A DNA stretch of 64,000 nt. Origin: Montifringilla adamsi (lineage: Eukaryota > Chordata > Aves > Passeriformes > Passeridae). Under the pieces are notes generated by a model. It was not told where the DNA came from, searched no databases, and saw only the letters and a list, made by a program, of their open reading frames with translations. Location: contig JAGGNK010013670.1 in assembly GCA_017590115.1 (NCBI GenBank), positions 3,121,147-3,185,146 of the forward strand, read 5' to 3'. Positions 26,102 to 37,312 of this stretch are shown piece after piece. The position numbers were made by a program, and so were the translations under genes. Numbering within the stretch: the first letter of the stretch is position 1; each line of letters opens with the position of its first letter.

Positions 26102-26251
26102 GCTGCGCCTGCGTGACGTCACTACCCGGCGACCGCGCCGTGCCCGCCCGCTGGCCGCTGTGTCTGCAGACGTCACTTCTCCGCCTGGGGGTGGCGTCAT
26201 TTTTCCGCGCCGCGGCGCTCGTCATGGCGGCGGGCGGGCGCTGAGGCCGCC
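26102..26251. promoter_or_regulatory. Bidirectional BUD23/DNAJC30 promoter with CRE sites
   Basis: The two start codons are 150 bp apart and divergent, in CpG-dense DNA. A perfect palindromic CRE (TGACGTCA) sits at 26114-26121. A second CRE-like site (GACGTCA) is at 26169-26175 and a half-site (GCGTCAT) near 26194-26200. ATGGCGGC-type YY1-like motifs overlap both 5' ends. There is no TATA box. This fits the shared promoter expected for housekeeping genes with this arrangement; factor binding is inferred. Confidence 0.75.
26224..26244 (+). other. Short upstream ORF before DNAJC30
   Basis: ATG at 26224 opens a 6-codon frame (MAAGGR) ending in TGA at 26242-26244, 7 nt before the DNAJC30 ATG. 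If transcription starts upstream of it, it could modulate translation; otherwise it is chance in GC-rich leader DNA. Confidence 0.35.
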
Positions 26252-26878
26252 ATGGGCCCGGCGCTGCTCGGGCGGCTGCGGAGGCTCCTCCCCGCGGCCC
26301 CGCGGCCCGGCTGCGCCCCGCCGCCGTCCCGGGCCGCGCAGACGGGCGGTGCTGGAGCCCCGCGGTCGCGCCGCGATCTCTACGAGGTGCTGGGTGTCCC
26401 GTCCACGGCGACGGCGGCGCAGATCAAGACGGCGTACTACGAGAAGTCCTTCCGCTACCACCCCGACCGCAACGCCGGCAGCGCGGCCGCGGCCGCCCGT
26501 TTCGCCGCCGTCAGCGAGGCGTACCGGGTGCTGGGCAGCGCCGCGCTCCGCCGCAAGTACGACCGCGGGCTGCTGAGCGCCGAGGAGCTGCGCGACGCGC
26601 CCCGGCCCTCGGGCCGCCCTGCCGCCGCCGCCTCGCCGCCGTCCCGCGCCTCCCCTGCCCGTCCAGGGCCCGTCCCGACACCCTTCGACTTCGACGCCTT
26701 CTACCGCGCGCACTACGGGGAGCAGCTGCAGCGGGAGCAGCTGCTGCGGGCGCGGCGGGAGCAGCTGCGCCTCCGGCGGGAGGAGTCCGCGGCACAGGGA
26801 CGCCTTCGGGCCCTCTCCGATCTCTCCATCGGGCTGCTCTTCTTCCTGGGGGTTGCTCTCATCTACGGCCTCAAGTGA
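26252..26878 (+). CDS. DNAJC30: DnaJ heat shock protein family member C30
   Basis: Mitochondrial J-domain protein. In mammals it associates with ATP synthase and takes part in complex I subunit turnover. Single exon of 208 aa with a perfect Kozak start (GCCGCCATGG). Residues 1-40 are Arg/Ala/Pro-rich with almost no acidic residues, fitting a mitochondrial presequence. The J domain spans about 43-107, with the HPD motif at residues 70-72 (RYHPDRN) and [10 protein letters not shown] closing it. A Pro/Ala/Ser-rich linker follows, then the family signature [15 protein letters not shown] (145-159). A hydrophobic C-terminal segment (about 191-206) can span the inner membrane. The human protein is slightly longer (about 226 aa). 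Third-position GC is extreme. No canonical AATAAA is close; ATTAAA at 28527 is a possible signal. The intronless structure and the position next to BUD23 match other vertebrates. Confidence 0.97.
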   Translation: MGPALLGRLRRLLPAAPRPGCAPPPSRAAQTGGAGAPRSRRDLYEVLGVPSTATAAQIKTAYYEKSFRYHPDRNAGSAAAAARFAAVSEAYRVLGSAALRRKYDRGLLSAEELRDAPRPSGRPAAAASPPSRASPARPGPVPTPFDFDAFYRAHYGEQLQREQLLRARREQLRLRREESAAQGRLRALSDLSIGLLFFLGVALIYGLK

Positions 26879-29800
26879 CAGCGGGGCGGTGCTGGGGCTG
26901 GGCAGCCTCCGGGGTGTCCCCCCAGCTGCACAGTGTCACCAGGGGCCTGGCAGCGGGCTGGGTGTGTGCCCTGCACCGGCCTGGATCCGCTGTTGAGGCT
27001 GTGACATTGCACCCTGCCAGTGTGACCTTCAGGCACGGGAAATGGCCAGCAGGCTTGACAGGCTGAGAGCTGGCCCCTGTGGCAGCGTGACCTTCAGACA
27101 CACAGTGCCCCTGGCTGGCACAGGTTGTGCCCTCTGGGTGCCCTCGGGGGCACAGCCTGGGCCAGGCCACTCAGGGTGACCTTGCAGGGGTGGTGCAGGA
27201 GCTCTGCAGGCTCTTGCTGTGCCCCTCAGCCAACAGCACCTGCACAGGCCTGGCAAGTGAACACAGTTCTGGACTCTGGACTGGGACGTGTCCCCTCCTT
27301 GGCACAGCTGTGTGGCCGTGCTGTGCCCTGGTGCCTGCAGAGGTTAAAGGCTGTCAGAGGTGCTGTGTGCTGTGTGTGCTCAGCTGTGCCTCTGGTTGCT
27401 GCTGCTGCCAGGCCTGTGCTGTCACACCTGCTGGTACCACCTCTCCTGGGAGCTCCTGATGTCTCAGCTGCATCACCCTGCTCAGAGTGGCAGTACAGGA
27501 GTCTTAGATCAGACCTGAAACCTGAGCCCGTGGCCTGCTCAGTGTGTGACACTGCCTGAGCTGTGTGGCAGCACTTTGGTGTCTGCAGCCCTGTGTCCTG
27601 CCAGGAGCTTTACACCACCCCTCCCTCTGAGGGTTTGGCTGTGGTGCACCTGTGAGCACCCAGTGCTGTTCTCTGTGTCTTACACGTGTCTGAGCATCAT
27701 TTGCACAAGAGATTTGCCTATTTAAATGCTGAAGTGTTTTAAGAACTAAAGATTGTGTTTCTCAGAGCCTTTTCTCTCTCCTTGGGTGGAGGTTCACCTG
27801 TGCTGTGCTGCTGCTGCCTGGAGGGAGAGAAGCTTCCTGGCCCTGGCCTGAGTGTGCCGAGGACTGTGTGGGACACTGGGTTTGCTGTCAGTGGGGTGAG
27901 CAGCAGCCCAACCCTTGTTCCCTCATCCCCCAGACCCTGGGTTGTGTTTTGTCCCAGCACAAGAATGTTACAGTGAATGCCCTGTGTTTGCACTGTGGAT
28001 TTCTGCGATCCTGCTCAGAGCTGGGCAGTGGCACAGCAGGGACACCGTGCCTGCTGCTTGTGCAGGATTGCTCCCTGCCTGCTCTCACAAGCTTGTGCCA
28101 CCTCCAGCTGCTCACTAGAGGCTGCTGCGTGCTTGGACTGAGCTCAGCCCAGGGGCAGTGAGCTTTCCAGGATCCTCACTGGGTGCCAGTCTGTCCCTTC
28201 CCCCAGGATCACAGCTCTGGCATGTCACAGTGGGACACACACAGGAGCCTGGCGTGCCCTGCTGCAGAGGGGAGCTCTGGAGCTGTGGCTCTGGCACCTG
28301 CTGATGCACTTTCATGCTCATCTTCATTCTGTAAAGCAAATCACTCAGAAGATCAGAGGTAGTTTTTGGGCAGAATTTGGCAGGAGGCATTACTTTCCAG
28401 GCTGGAAAACCCAGCAGTGTCTGTGGCACTAGGGAGCTCTTCTCTGGCTCCCACCCAAACGGGTTTGGCAGTCCCTGCTGCTGGCTCTTCCTCTTCCTCC
28501 TCAAGTCTCCATGATATACCTTGAAGATTAAAGACATCCAGCCATAAATTGGTGACAAAATGACACATCTTTCTTTTTTGGTGGGCCTGGGTGGTGAATA
28601 CTCCTTGCACTTTCTGGAAAACAGGGGTGAGGGGCAGGCAGGTGTTTCACATCCTGACTTCAGCCAGTGAAGAAGAGGGAGGGAGGGGAGCTCTGTCTCC
28701 CTTGCTGGGAAGGGTGGGCAGGCACCCTGCAGTCAGCAGGGCAGGGTGGCCTCTCTGGAGGTCCTGTTGTGTGCTGCCTGACACCCAGGGGTGGCTGGTG
28801 ACATCCCCTGAGCTGCTGCCTGGACAGGGGAGGGTGCCCTGAACTCACCAGTGTCACCTTTACCCTCGTCAGGCCTGACTGCTCCTCTGCTCTGGGAAGG
28901 ATTTCAGGAGCTTGGGCAGCAAGTGGCTGGAGCTGCTCCAAATGCACAGCCTGCCTCCCAGCTCCCAGCACAGCACTGTTCTGCCCCTTTTTCTGCTTGT
29001 GTCAACAGTGTCATGGTATTCTTGCTGTTCCCCAGTTGTTTCCTTGATGGAGAGGTGCCAGGAGAGCTGGATTTCCTGCTGCTGTCCTTTAGCCAGGGGA
29101 GCACAGCATGTGTGGGTGCCAGGAGTGTGAGATGGCAGGTCTGTGAGCTGTACAGGGTTGGAAGATCAGCAGAGGATAAAGCTCAGTAATTCCCTGTGGC
29201 CTTTACATCTGAGGAACCAGGATGCATCCCTGGGGACACTGACACACAGAGGGTTGTTCCTGAGAACAGGAGCCCCCCTTCCTGCAGCTGGGGCAAGGCA
29301 GCCATCAGCAGGGTCACAGCAGAGAACAGCTTCTACACCCAGCTCCTTTTCCTGCTTTGGGGATGTATCCATGTGTCCAGTCCCTGCAGCACAGCTCAGC
29401 AGCAGACTGCAGCAGCAGCTGAGCTGTCCACAGCCCCTCGTGGGCAGGGTGAGGTGGCAGTTTCAGCTGGGGACTTCACCATGAGGTCTTTGCTGGGAGG
29501 AGTGTGGTGTTCACAGCAGGGATTTCTTCCTCAGTCTCCAGCCCCCTGGGGCCATTTTTACAGATATTCTAGCACATCCTACCCCTCACACCCTGTCTCC
29601 CCATTTCACTAGCCTGCACGTGATGTATGTGACCATGTTGGATGCTTGTCTTTTGCTCTCTTGTCCTTTGCACCAGGTTTTGCCAGCTGTGTGTCACCAA
29701 AAGGGTGACAGTTGTCCAAGGATGAGTTGCTGGTGGGGCCTCAGCCATCATCCCATGCCCACCCATCCAGGCCTGCACTGCTCTGCCCTGCACCTTCACC

Positions 29801-32800
29801 CCAGGGGTTGTTTTAGTGTTGCTCATTCCCACCCTTAAATCACTGACAGCAGGCATCAAAGGGAAGCACCAAAATCTGAGTAGTTAAAAGCCACTTGGGA
29901 ATTGGATGCTGTGGCAAGCTAAGGAATTCTAAGGCTCCACAGGGAAACAAACAAGCTGGATGGAGCCTGATGGCCCCAGTGCTGAGGCCCTCCAAGCTCA
30001 GTGCAGGCCCCACTCTGCACCCCTACCCCAACCCCTTTTCATGGGCTGACCTCCCCATAACTGCAGGTTTGGGGTGCTGAGCTGCCCCCCTCAGTTGGTG
30101 GGTGCTGCAGTCTGGGAGTGTGGGGTCTCAGTGCTTCATCAGGGCCTCCTCCTGGAGCTGGCCTGCTCTTTGGAAAGGAAGGGGTCAAACCTGGCTGCTG
30201 GCAGATCTTTGACTGGCCAGCTGGGCTGGGGACATGAGGGGCAGGAACCGGGAGCTGCAGGCTGGGGAGTCCTGAGCAGCAGTGAGGGGTGGCCATCAGC
30301 CTCCACCCCCCAAAAGGGCTGGCCTGGCAGGGATGGGGGTGAGGGGACAGCCCCTGGTACAGCCCCAGCCCTCACCTGTGTGGGCAGAGCTCTGCACCCC
30401 GGTCCTGCTGCTGCTGGCTCTGCCCTCCCGGGAAGGGCTGCTACGGTTGGCAGCTCCCCCTCCCTTCTGCAGCATCCTCTGAGGCCACTCCTTGGTTAAC
30501 AGAGTTAATTGTTAACACACCTCCCTCAGCAGCCCCGTGCCTGCTCCAGGGGCCCCAGCTGGGGCACACTGGCACCCCCTTCCTGGCTGGTCCCAGTCCA
30601 GGTTTGTACCCCTTTGGCACCACATTGCCTGGGGGTTGTGGCTCAGGGGATTCCCCAGGGGAGTGGGGAGGCACCCCTCTTCTCCCAGCTGTTATCACTC
30701 TCCTGGGTTGGGGGCTGCTCCTTTTCCAGCCTGGAGCCAGGCATGGGGGGCACCCCCAGCTCCCTGCCCAGCTCTGGCTGCACAGCAGCTGGCAGAAATG
30801 AATGCAGGTGCACACCCAGTGGCAACCTCTCCTCCTCCTCCTCCCCTGGGTGAGCAGGAGCACCTTTACCCTCCTTGACTCCATCCTGCAAGGCAGGGAC
30901 AGGCAGGGAGAGCCACAGGGCAGGCAGGAGGGGCAGAGGAGGTCACCCTGTCTGCTGTCAGCCTCTGCCTGTGAGCCAATGTCCCTGCCTGCCCTGTGTC
31001 CCCAGTCCCAGCTGGCCTGTGGAGGCCTGGAGCTGTTGGTGCCAATGGGCAGGCAGACACCCCTCAATCCCCAGGGATACAGGGTGCCAGGATCACCACA
31101 GCTGGGGTATCCAGCCACCCACTGGGGCCAGCCAGTGCGTGCCCCAAGCTGGACAGGACCAGCTGCAGGGTGGCAGGAACCTCCTCAGGGCAGGGCTCTC
31201 ACCTGGTTTGGCAGCTTCCCAAAGGATCCCAAGGTTCTCCCCCCTGAAGCAGGGTGATGGCCAGCCCAGCAGGACCGTGGGGTTGCCAGAGCCTGCCCAG
31301 TGCTTCCTGAACTTCCTGGGGTGCTGCAGGGCTCCTATGGACTGACAGACAGCCAGACCATGGCAGCACAGCTTACCTTGGTGCTCACACTGTCGCTTCT
31401 AGTGCTGCAGCTCTCACAGGACACACTCACCTTGCCCAGGCTGCAGGGGCAGCTGCTCACCCTGAGTCCCCATCCATGGGGCCACTGGGGTGACTCAGGA
31501 GCTGCACAGGGCCAGGGAAGTTTGCCCTGTGGCAGACCCACCCAGCCTGGGGCTGCCAGCCCTGGGGAGCTGTGCAGGGCAGGCACTGCCTGGGGAGATG
31601 CACTGGGGGGCTCTGGCTAGTTTTTGGGTGGCTTTGGTGCTCGTGCACCATCTCATGCCTCAGTGCTGTGCCTGGTCCCCTGTGGCAGGGCAGTGACAGC
31701 CCACCAGCACTGCCTGTGGCTGTGGGGCTCAGCCCAGGCAGGTGAGCACAGAGCCTGGCTGGCAAACAGGCCTTTCATTGCCAGGCTGAGCCCAAAGTGG
31801 GACTCAGGAAAGCAGCAGGTGCTTTGTGAAACTCCAAATATCCCAGTGACTACCACCTCCTCACATGCCAATAAAGGCACAGTGGCTGGTCCCCTGTTGA
31901 TCCTAGTTTTAAACCTGTTTTAACTGGTAATACTGGAATATTAGCCATAAATGAGGGCTGAAGTTTGGCATAGTAGGGGTAGCCTCAGTGGGGGAGGGTG
32001 ATCAGACACTGCAAGCTAATGACCTGTATTTTGGGGTGGTTTGTAGCCTGAGCCAGGGCCTTCTGCTGCCTGGGATGGTTTCCAAGCAGTCTACATAGCA
32101 GTGGCAGGATGCAGGTGGGGCAGGCAGCTGGGAAAGAGGAAAAGAACGATACTGCCAGACAGGCTCTGAGAGCACCAGAAGAGTCTGAAACCAACCCAAA
32201 AGCTGAAACCAGCACAATGGACATGCCACAGCAGGAAACAAGCACCCCAGGAGGCTGCAGCTGGAGGAACCAGGCTGTCCCCTGGGGGATGGGGAACACC
32301 ACCCCTTGGACTCACCAACCATTGTGTGACACTAAGGAAAGGAACAGAAGAGCCTGGGATGGAACAGGCTGAGAGCTCAGGCCTCCTGCCACTTTTTCCA
32401 GTGAGGGCTGGTGGAATGGGGGAGGTGGGTAAGGAATGACAAAGGGCACAATGGCCCCCGAGGGGATGAGAAAGGTGAACACAAGTACAGGCTGATGTGA
32501 CCAGTGGCTGCCAAGCTGTGAGCAAGCCCAGCTGGCTACGGGGTATAACCCTCCATGGGGTGAGGGCTTTGCTGCTGGCATGAGGCATGCTGGGCACCAA
32601 AAACCTTCCCCATGTGCAGGGACAGACTGGTCCTTGGCACCTCTCTTAAGGGAAACACACACTCATGGCAGGCTCTGCACTCCTTGCAGGAGCTGTCAAC
32701 TTCCCCAGGGAAGTGATGTCCTGAGCCAAGCGCAAAGGAAAGGTCTGGGGGCTCCTCAGCCTGGAGGGCTCTCCTTGGCTGCCAGTCACCTCCAAACCTG

Positions 32801-32908
32801 GCAGCTGCTCCCTGGTAACCCTCTCCTCCCTGCCTGTCTCATCCTGCTGTCCATAGCCGGAGCCAAAGGGCAGAGCACAGAAAGAGCACACACAGCATGG
32901 AAAGAGGC
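26879..32908. other. Intergenic region between DNAJC30 and VPS37D; no gene recognised
   Basis: About 6 kb holding the 3' ends of DNAJC30 and VPS37D but no exon I recognise on either strand. The open frames here have no family features. An AATAAA at 31870-31875 (+) could end an unannotated transcript. No CR1 fragment was noticed in the stretch. Confidence 0.5.
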
Positions 32909-32914
32909 TTTATT
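32909..32914 (-). terminator. Poly(A) signal, VPS37D
   Basis: AATAAA on the minus strand (TTTATT on +), 325 nt past the VPS37D stop codon. Confidence 0.6.
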
Positions 32915-33238
32915 TAGGAAGCATGTGGCACACCCAGTGCTCCTGTGCCTTTTCCCTGCTATCCCTCCCAGTTAAGCCCACTGACATCCCTATGAGCCAC
33001 CCACCCCCACTTCCTGTCCCGTTCCTCCTGCTGTGGATGCAGAGACCTCCCCCCAGCAGCTCCCCAAATGCAGGACCCCCCCATGGCACCTGCCCCACCA
33101 CGTACCTCCATCCCTCTGTGAGCACCCCATGTGCCTGCCCACAGACCCTTGGGAGCTGTGCCTACAGCACCCCCACCCCTTGGTGTTGCTGCCCAGCCCC
33201 CGGGGGGTGCGGGAGCAGGGCCGTGCCCGCCTGCCCCG

Positions 33239-35581
33239 CTACCGGTGCGGAGGCTCCTGCTCCCGGTGCTGCTGCTGCCCGCGGCCGGGCTGGGGGCTGA
33301 GCACGGGGATGTGTCCAACGAGGCGCAGCGGGGAGCCCAGGCTGGGCACTTCGGAGCAGGGAGATGCTGGCTGCTGTCCCAGGGCTGGCAGATGGTGCTT
33401 GGGAGGTGCAGCCGGCACGGGAAAGGGCACAGCAGCCTCCGAGGGGACGAGGAAGGCAGGCACAAAGCCGTAGGACAGGTCAAAGGCTTTGGGGGCTACT
33501 CCATTCTGCAAGGGGGTAAGGCGGGCTGGTGCCATGCTAGCTGGGGCACCTGGGCACCCCGCAGGGCCCACGGGGTCCCTGCCCACCTGGTCCTTCTGCA
33601 CCTGGTCCTTCTGCAGCAGCTCCTGCAGTTTCTCCAGCTGTGTCCGGCAGACGTGGGAGCGTGTGCGGCTCTGGCAGAAGGACTCCAGAAAGGACTCGAG
33701 GGGCAGGTCCTGGGCCAGGAACTGCTTTATCTGTGCCTGTGGGATGGGCAGTGGGACTAGAAGGAGCACCCCTTGGACCCTGGGCTCTTCTGCAGGCCCT
33801 GGCACATGGGAGGGCATGGAGAGCACCCTGTGGCCCTGGTAAGGAAGGGACAACAGCACAGCTAACTCACCTCTGACTCTGCTTCAGAGGCATCAAGCTT
33901 GGCTTGGAGCTGGCCCAGGGCGCTCTGTGGGCTCCACTTCTCCAGGTAAACCTCTGTGTGTCAGAAGGGTATGGGGCTGCCAACCTTCCCCTGGACATCC
34001 CCGCTGCTGGGGTTGCTGAATTTCCCATCCTCAAGCATCACTCCCCCCCTCCTCACACTGAAACCCCCCTCCTCAAACACATCCCTGGAGCCAGCTGCAC
34101 ACCATGGCTTCCATCCCACCCTGGCTGCCCAGAGAAACTGTGGATGCCTCATCCTTGTAATTGTTCAGGGCCAGGTTGGACTGGGCTTGAAGCAACCTGG
34201 TCTAGGGAAGGTGTCCCTGCCCACAGCAGAGGATGGAATGAGATGATCTTTAAGGTGCCTTCCAGCCCAAATGATTCTGTGATTCCATGGCTGGCCCCAG
34301 CTAAGGATTTGCTGTGTCACAGGGAGCATCATCCTCCACCACTCCTGATCATGGGGTAGGGTCAAGAATGCTGAGCCCACCTGGACCCTCATATTAACAG
34401 GGGTTGCTCTGGATGTGCCTCAGCTCAGAGGCTGCACCCCACTCACCCAGGCGCTGCTGCTTGTCCCAACATGCCTCTCGGATCTCCTGCAGCTCCTGGT
34501 ACTTGATGGCCAGGGAAGCCTTCCCGTCCTCCAGCCGTGGGCGCAGGGACAGATTCACCTTGGCCTGGGTGCAGTTTGAAGCCAAACACATTTCCCGCTC
34601 CAGCTGTAGACTCTGGAACTGTGGGAATGGGATCGGGGCCGTGTGTGTCAGCAATGAGAGAAATGGGCAGAACCAGTCAGATCCAGCACCTTGCTGGGCG
34701 GGAGGCACTGTCCATCCGGGGGTGAACCCTCTTTTTCTGCACTGTCTCCATCCCTCTGCTTTGCCTGGAAAGGCGGTGCATCCCGGGGGAATGCAGCGGC
34801 TGGAGCCGGGCTGCGCAGGCTGGCTAAACCCGACCGCGGCAATCTCAGCGCCGGCTGCCCGGCCCCTCTGCAGGGACAGCGCTCGGCGGAGGACACGGAT
34901 GTCACGGAAGGGACACGCACCCTCCCCTCGCTGCGCACACCCCGCCTGCACTCGGGGCCACCCAGGGAAGAGGCTGGAATCGGGCCGAGAGCGATTCCAC
35001 AACAACCTGCGCCCGTTCCGCAGCGGAGCCGGGAGAGCGCGGGGCTCATCCCGGCTGTGGAAAACGAGACCAGGCTGGAGGGCGGGCGAGGGGCCGGGGC
35101 CTCAGCAGATCTCGGGATGCGGGGACAGCGGACAGGGTTCGGTGGCCGTGGGTTCGGTGGCCCGAGGCTTCGGCACCGGGAGCCCCGCGTAGCCGCGGTT
35201 GGGATGCCCGGGCGGAGGTTCCCCGCCCCGCCGGTGGGCTCTGCGGCTCCTGCAGAGCCCCCGGGACTCCGGGCGACAAGATGAGGGCAGCGGGCGCGGA
35301 GCCGGGGCCGGCGGGAGGTACCGGCCCCGCAGTGCCAGCTCCCGGGCCGCGGGCGGCTCCGCCCTGCGCACCGGGACAGCCCCGAGGAGCGAGTGGCGCA
35401 CGGCTCGACCCCTCCGGCGGCGGGACAGCGGCCCCCGGCCCCCCGGCCCCGGCCGTACCTTCCTGCTGAGGCGGGCGGCGCGCTGCAGCCGCGGCTCGTC
35501 CTGCAGCAGAGCCCGGAGCTGCGCCGTGCTGAGCGCCCCGAGGCGGCGCGGGGAGCCGGGCGGCGCCGCGGGCCGGGACAT
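33239..35581 (-). CDS. VPS37D: ESCRT-I subunit VPS37D
   Basis: Subunit of ESCRT-I (with TSG101, VPS28 and MVB12/UBAP1), which sorts ubiquitinated cargo at endosomes. Four exons: 35581-35459, 34618-34447, 33953-33871 and 33736-33239. Total 876 nt, 291 aa, phases 0, 1, 0. The family core is clear: LSTAQLRALLQDEP (exon 1), FQSLQLEREMCLASN then RPRLEDGKASLAIKYQEL (exon 2), EKWSPQSALGQLQAKLDASE (exon 3) and LPLESFLESFCQSR (exon 4), forming the helical Mod(r) domain. A Pro-rich, low-complexity tail ends in EPPHR, as in the human protein. It is longer than the human form (about 251 aa, from memory), mainly in that tail. A CR1 fragment sits in intron 2. Exon 1 is very GC-rich. Confidence 0.95.
34110..34300 (+). 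mobile_element. CR1 LINE fragment in VPS37D intron 2
   Basis: Sense CR1 3' end: GGCTGCCCAGAGAAACTGTG, AAGGTGTCCCTGCCCACAGC, GATGATCTTTAAGGTGCCTT, ATGATTCTGTGATTCCATG. Confidence 0.85.
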
Positions 35582-36410
35582 GGGCCGGCTCCGGGATCGG
35601 GATCGGGATCGGGATCGGGACCGGGACCCCCGCCCCCGCCGCCGGGAGCCGCGCGCGCCGCCTCGCGCCCGCCGCCTCCGCCGGTCTTAAAGGAGCCGCA
35701 GCGGAGCGCGGGGCGCTCCTGTTCCGCACCGCAGCGCACCGCTCCCGCACCGCGCCGCTCCCCCACCGCATCGCTCCGGCACCGCTCCCGCACCTCTCCT
35801 GCACCGCACCGCGCCGCCCCCGGCCGGAGACGCGGGCGCTGCTCTTGCTCCGCGCACCCTGCACCCGCTGTGAGCACCCTGCTCCCGGCTGTGCAAAATC
35901 TGCACCCACTGTAGGCACCCTGCACCCGCTCTGGGCAACCTGCACCCACTATAGGCAACCTGCACCCTCTGTGGGCACCCTGCTCCCGGCTGTGGGCATT
36001 CTGTACTCGCTGTGGGCATCCTGCACCCTCTGTGGGCACCCTGCACCCCGCTGCACGGATCCTGCCCCCCGCTCTGTGCATCCTGCACCCCGCTCTGTGC
36101 ACACTCTGTTCCCCGCTGTGCAGCCCGCAGCCCTCCGGGGGTGTCCCGCACACCGAGTCCCTCCTGCCGCCACCGCGGTTTCACTCCTCACTGCCCCGCG
36201 CCGCCCTGGGACAGCCTGGTACCCTGTCACCCCCTGGCACAGGAGAGGTGGGAGCTGTGGGACACCCTCTCCCTGGGGAGCCCTGTCACCGGGATACCCT
36301 TGTCTCTGGGACACACTGTCCCTAGGGCACCCTATCACTGGGGTACCCTGTCCCTGGGGCACCCTGTCACCGGGACACCCTGTCACCCTGGCCCCTTTGT
36401 CCCCTGAGGA
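35582..36410. repeat. GC-rich promoter region with tandem repeats upstream of VPS37D
   Basis: Immediately upstream of the VPS37D ATG lies a hexamer tract (GGGATC)n at about 35592-35630. Next are short CGCACCGCTCC-type repeats (35730-35818). A minisatellite of roughly 22 bp units resembling CTGCACCCGCTGTGGGCACC covers about 35850-36125. A second, with units like ACCCTGTCACCGGGGC, covers about 36280-36410. All are imperfect and arrayed in the presumed promoter or 5'UTR. Similarity between adjacent units is visible by eye; copy numbers are approximate. Confidence 0.75.
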
Positions 36411-36689
36411 AGGCTGCCCCACTGGGATCAGGAACTGCTGCAACAGGGTCACGAAATGTTTGCAGGGATTCAGAAACTTAGAAGAAAAAATTCTGGGACC
36501 CCTCTAACAGCCATGTTCCTTCCTCTACCAGCTTCTGACCCTGGCACAGGAGAGCTGCTCTTCCAGCCAACACAAATCCATCCTGGAGCTGCTCTGGGAT
36601 CCCCTCCCCATGCTGTGCAGATCACAGGGCCTTTATCACAGTGTAACTGGGTTTAATTTTCTTACATCCATTAGAAATATTCAAAGCTT

Positions 36690-36815
36690 TCTCTGTCCAG
36701 GCTGAGTAACCTGGTTTAGTGGAAGGTGTCTCTACCCATGGCAGGGGGTTTGGAATGAGATGGGTTTTAAGGTCGCTTCTAACCCAAACCAGGATGTGAT
36801 TCCATGATGATAAGC
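36690..36815 (+). mobile_element. CR1 LINE fragment
   Basis: Sense CR1 tail: GTGGAAGGTGTCTCTACCCA, TGAGATGGGTTTTAAGGTCG, ending GTGATTCCATGATGA. Confidence 0.8.
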
Positions 36816-36917
36816 CTCAAGATTCCAGTCCTGACATGGGATTTCTTTGGTCTCAGGGGAGAAGATCAGAGGTACAGAACAGATGTCATTACTGAAGAAT
36901 GAGCTCAAGCAAGCATG

Positions 36918-36923
36918 TTTATT
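36918..36923 (-). terminator. Poly(A) signal for first FReD gene
   Basis: AATAAA on the minus strand, 390 nt past the stop of the gene ending at 37313. It is the nearest canonical signal. Confidence 0.5.
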
Positions 36924-37312
36924 GGATGCCTTATCAAACACTGCAGAGAGGCTCAGAGTATATGGAAATTTGGGGCATTGCTTTCTGTGAGTTCTGGAGA
37001 CAGCAAGGAAACTGATGTAACTCCAGGGCTGCGTGTTTTCTTCCTGCAGGGAAGGTTCATGTGGAATCCACAAATTTCATCAGTGTTTTTTAAATTCTTG
37101 ATTATGAACATAATAACAAGGAATCATTGGCAAGCACAGGGAATGGAGATGAGCAGAGGGGAGTCTGCAATTGGAGAGGGGGACTGTAAAGTGGCATTTC
37201 ATTAAAGCCCTGCTACCCTTGTGCTCCTCGCTCTGCTCCAGGGAGGCTCACACTCTTTGGCCGTGCAGAGCCTTTGCAGAGTGTCCACTGTGGACAGGAG
37301 GAGGAAGAAGCA

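Noticed and set aside
25406..26225. Long overlapping frames across the BUD23 5' exons
   Set aside because: Read-through of real exons into GC-rich introns. The spliced model gives the exact family length.
34648..36153. Long minus-strand open frame (501 codons) over the VPS37D 5' region
   Set aside because: It is out of frame with the VPS37D exons, runs through minisatellites and introns, and has only repeat-like composition. GC-rich DNA keeps it open.
36154..37312. Search for MLXIPL exons after VPS37D
   Set aside because: No bHLH-ZIP or Mondo-conserved-region coding sequence was recognised here or further right in the window.
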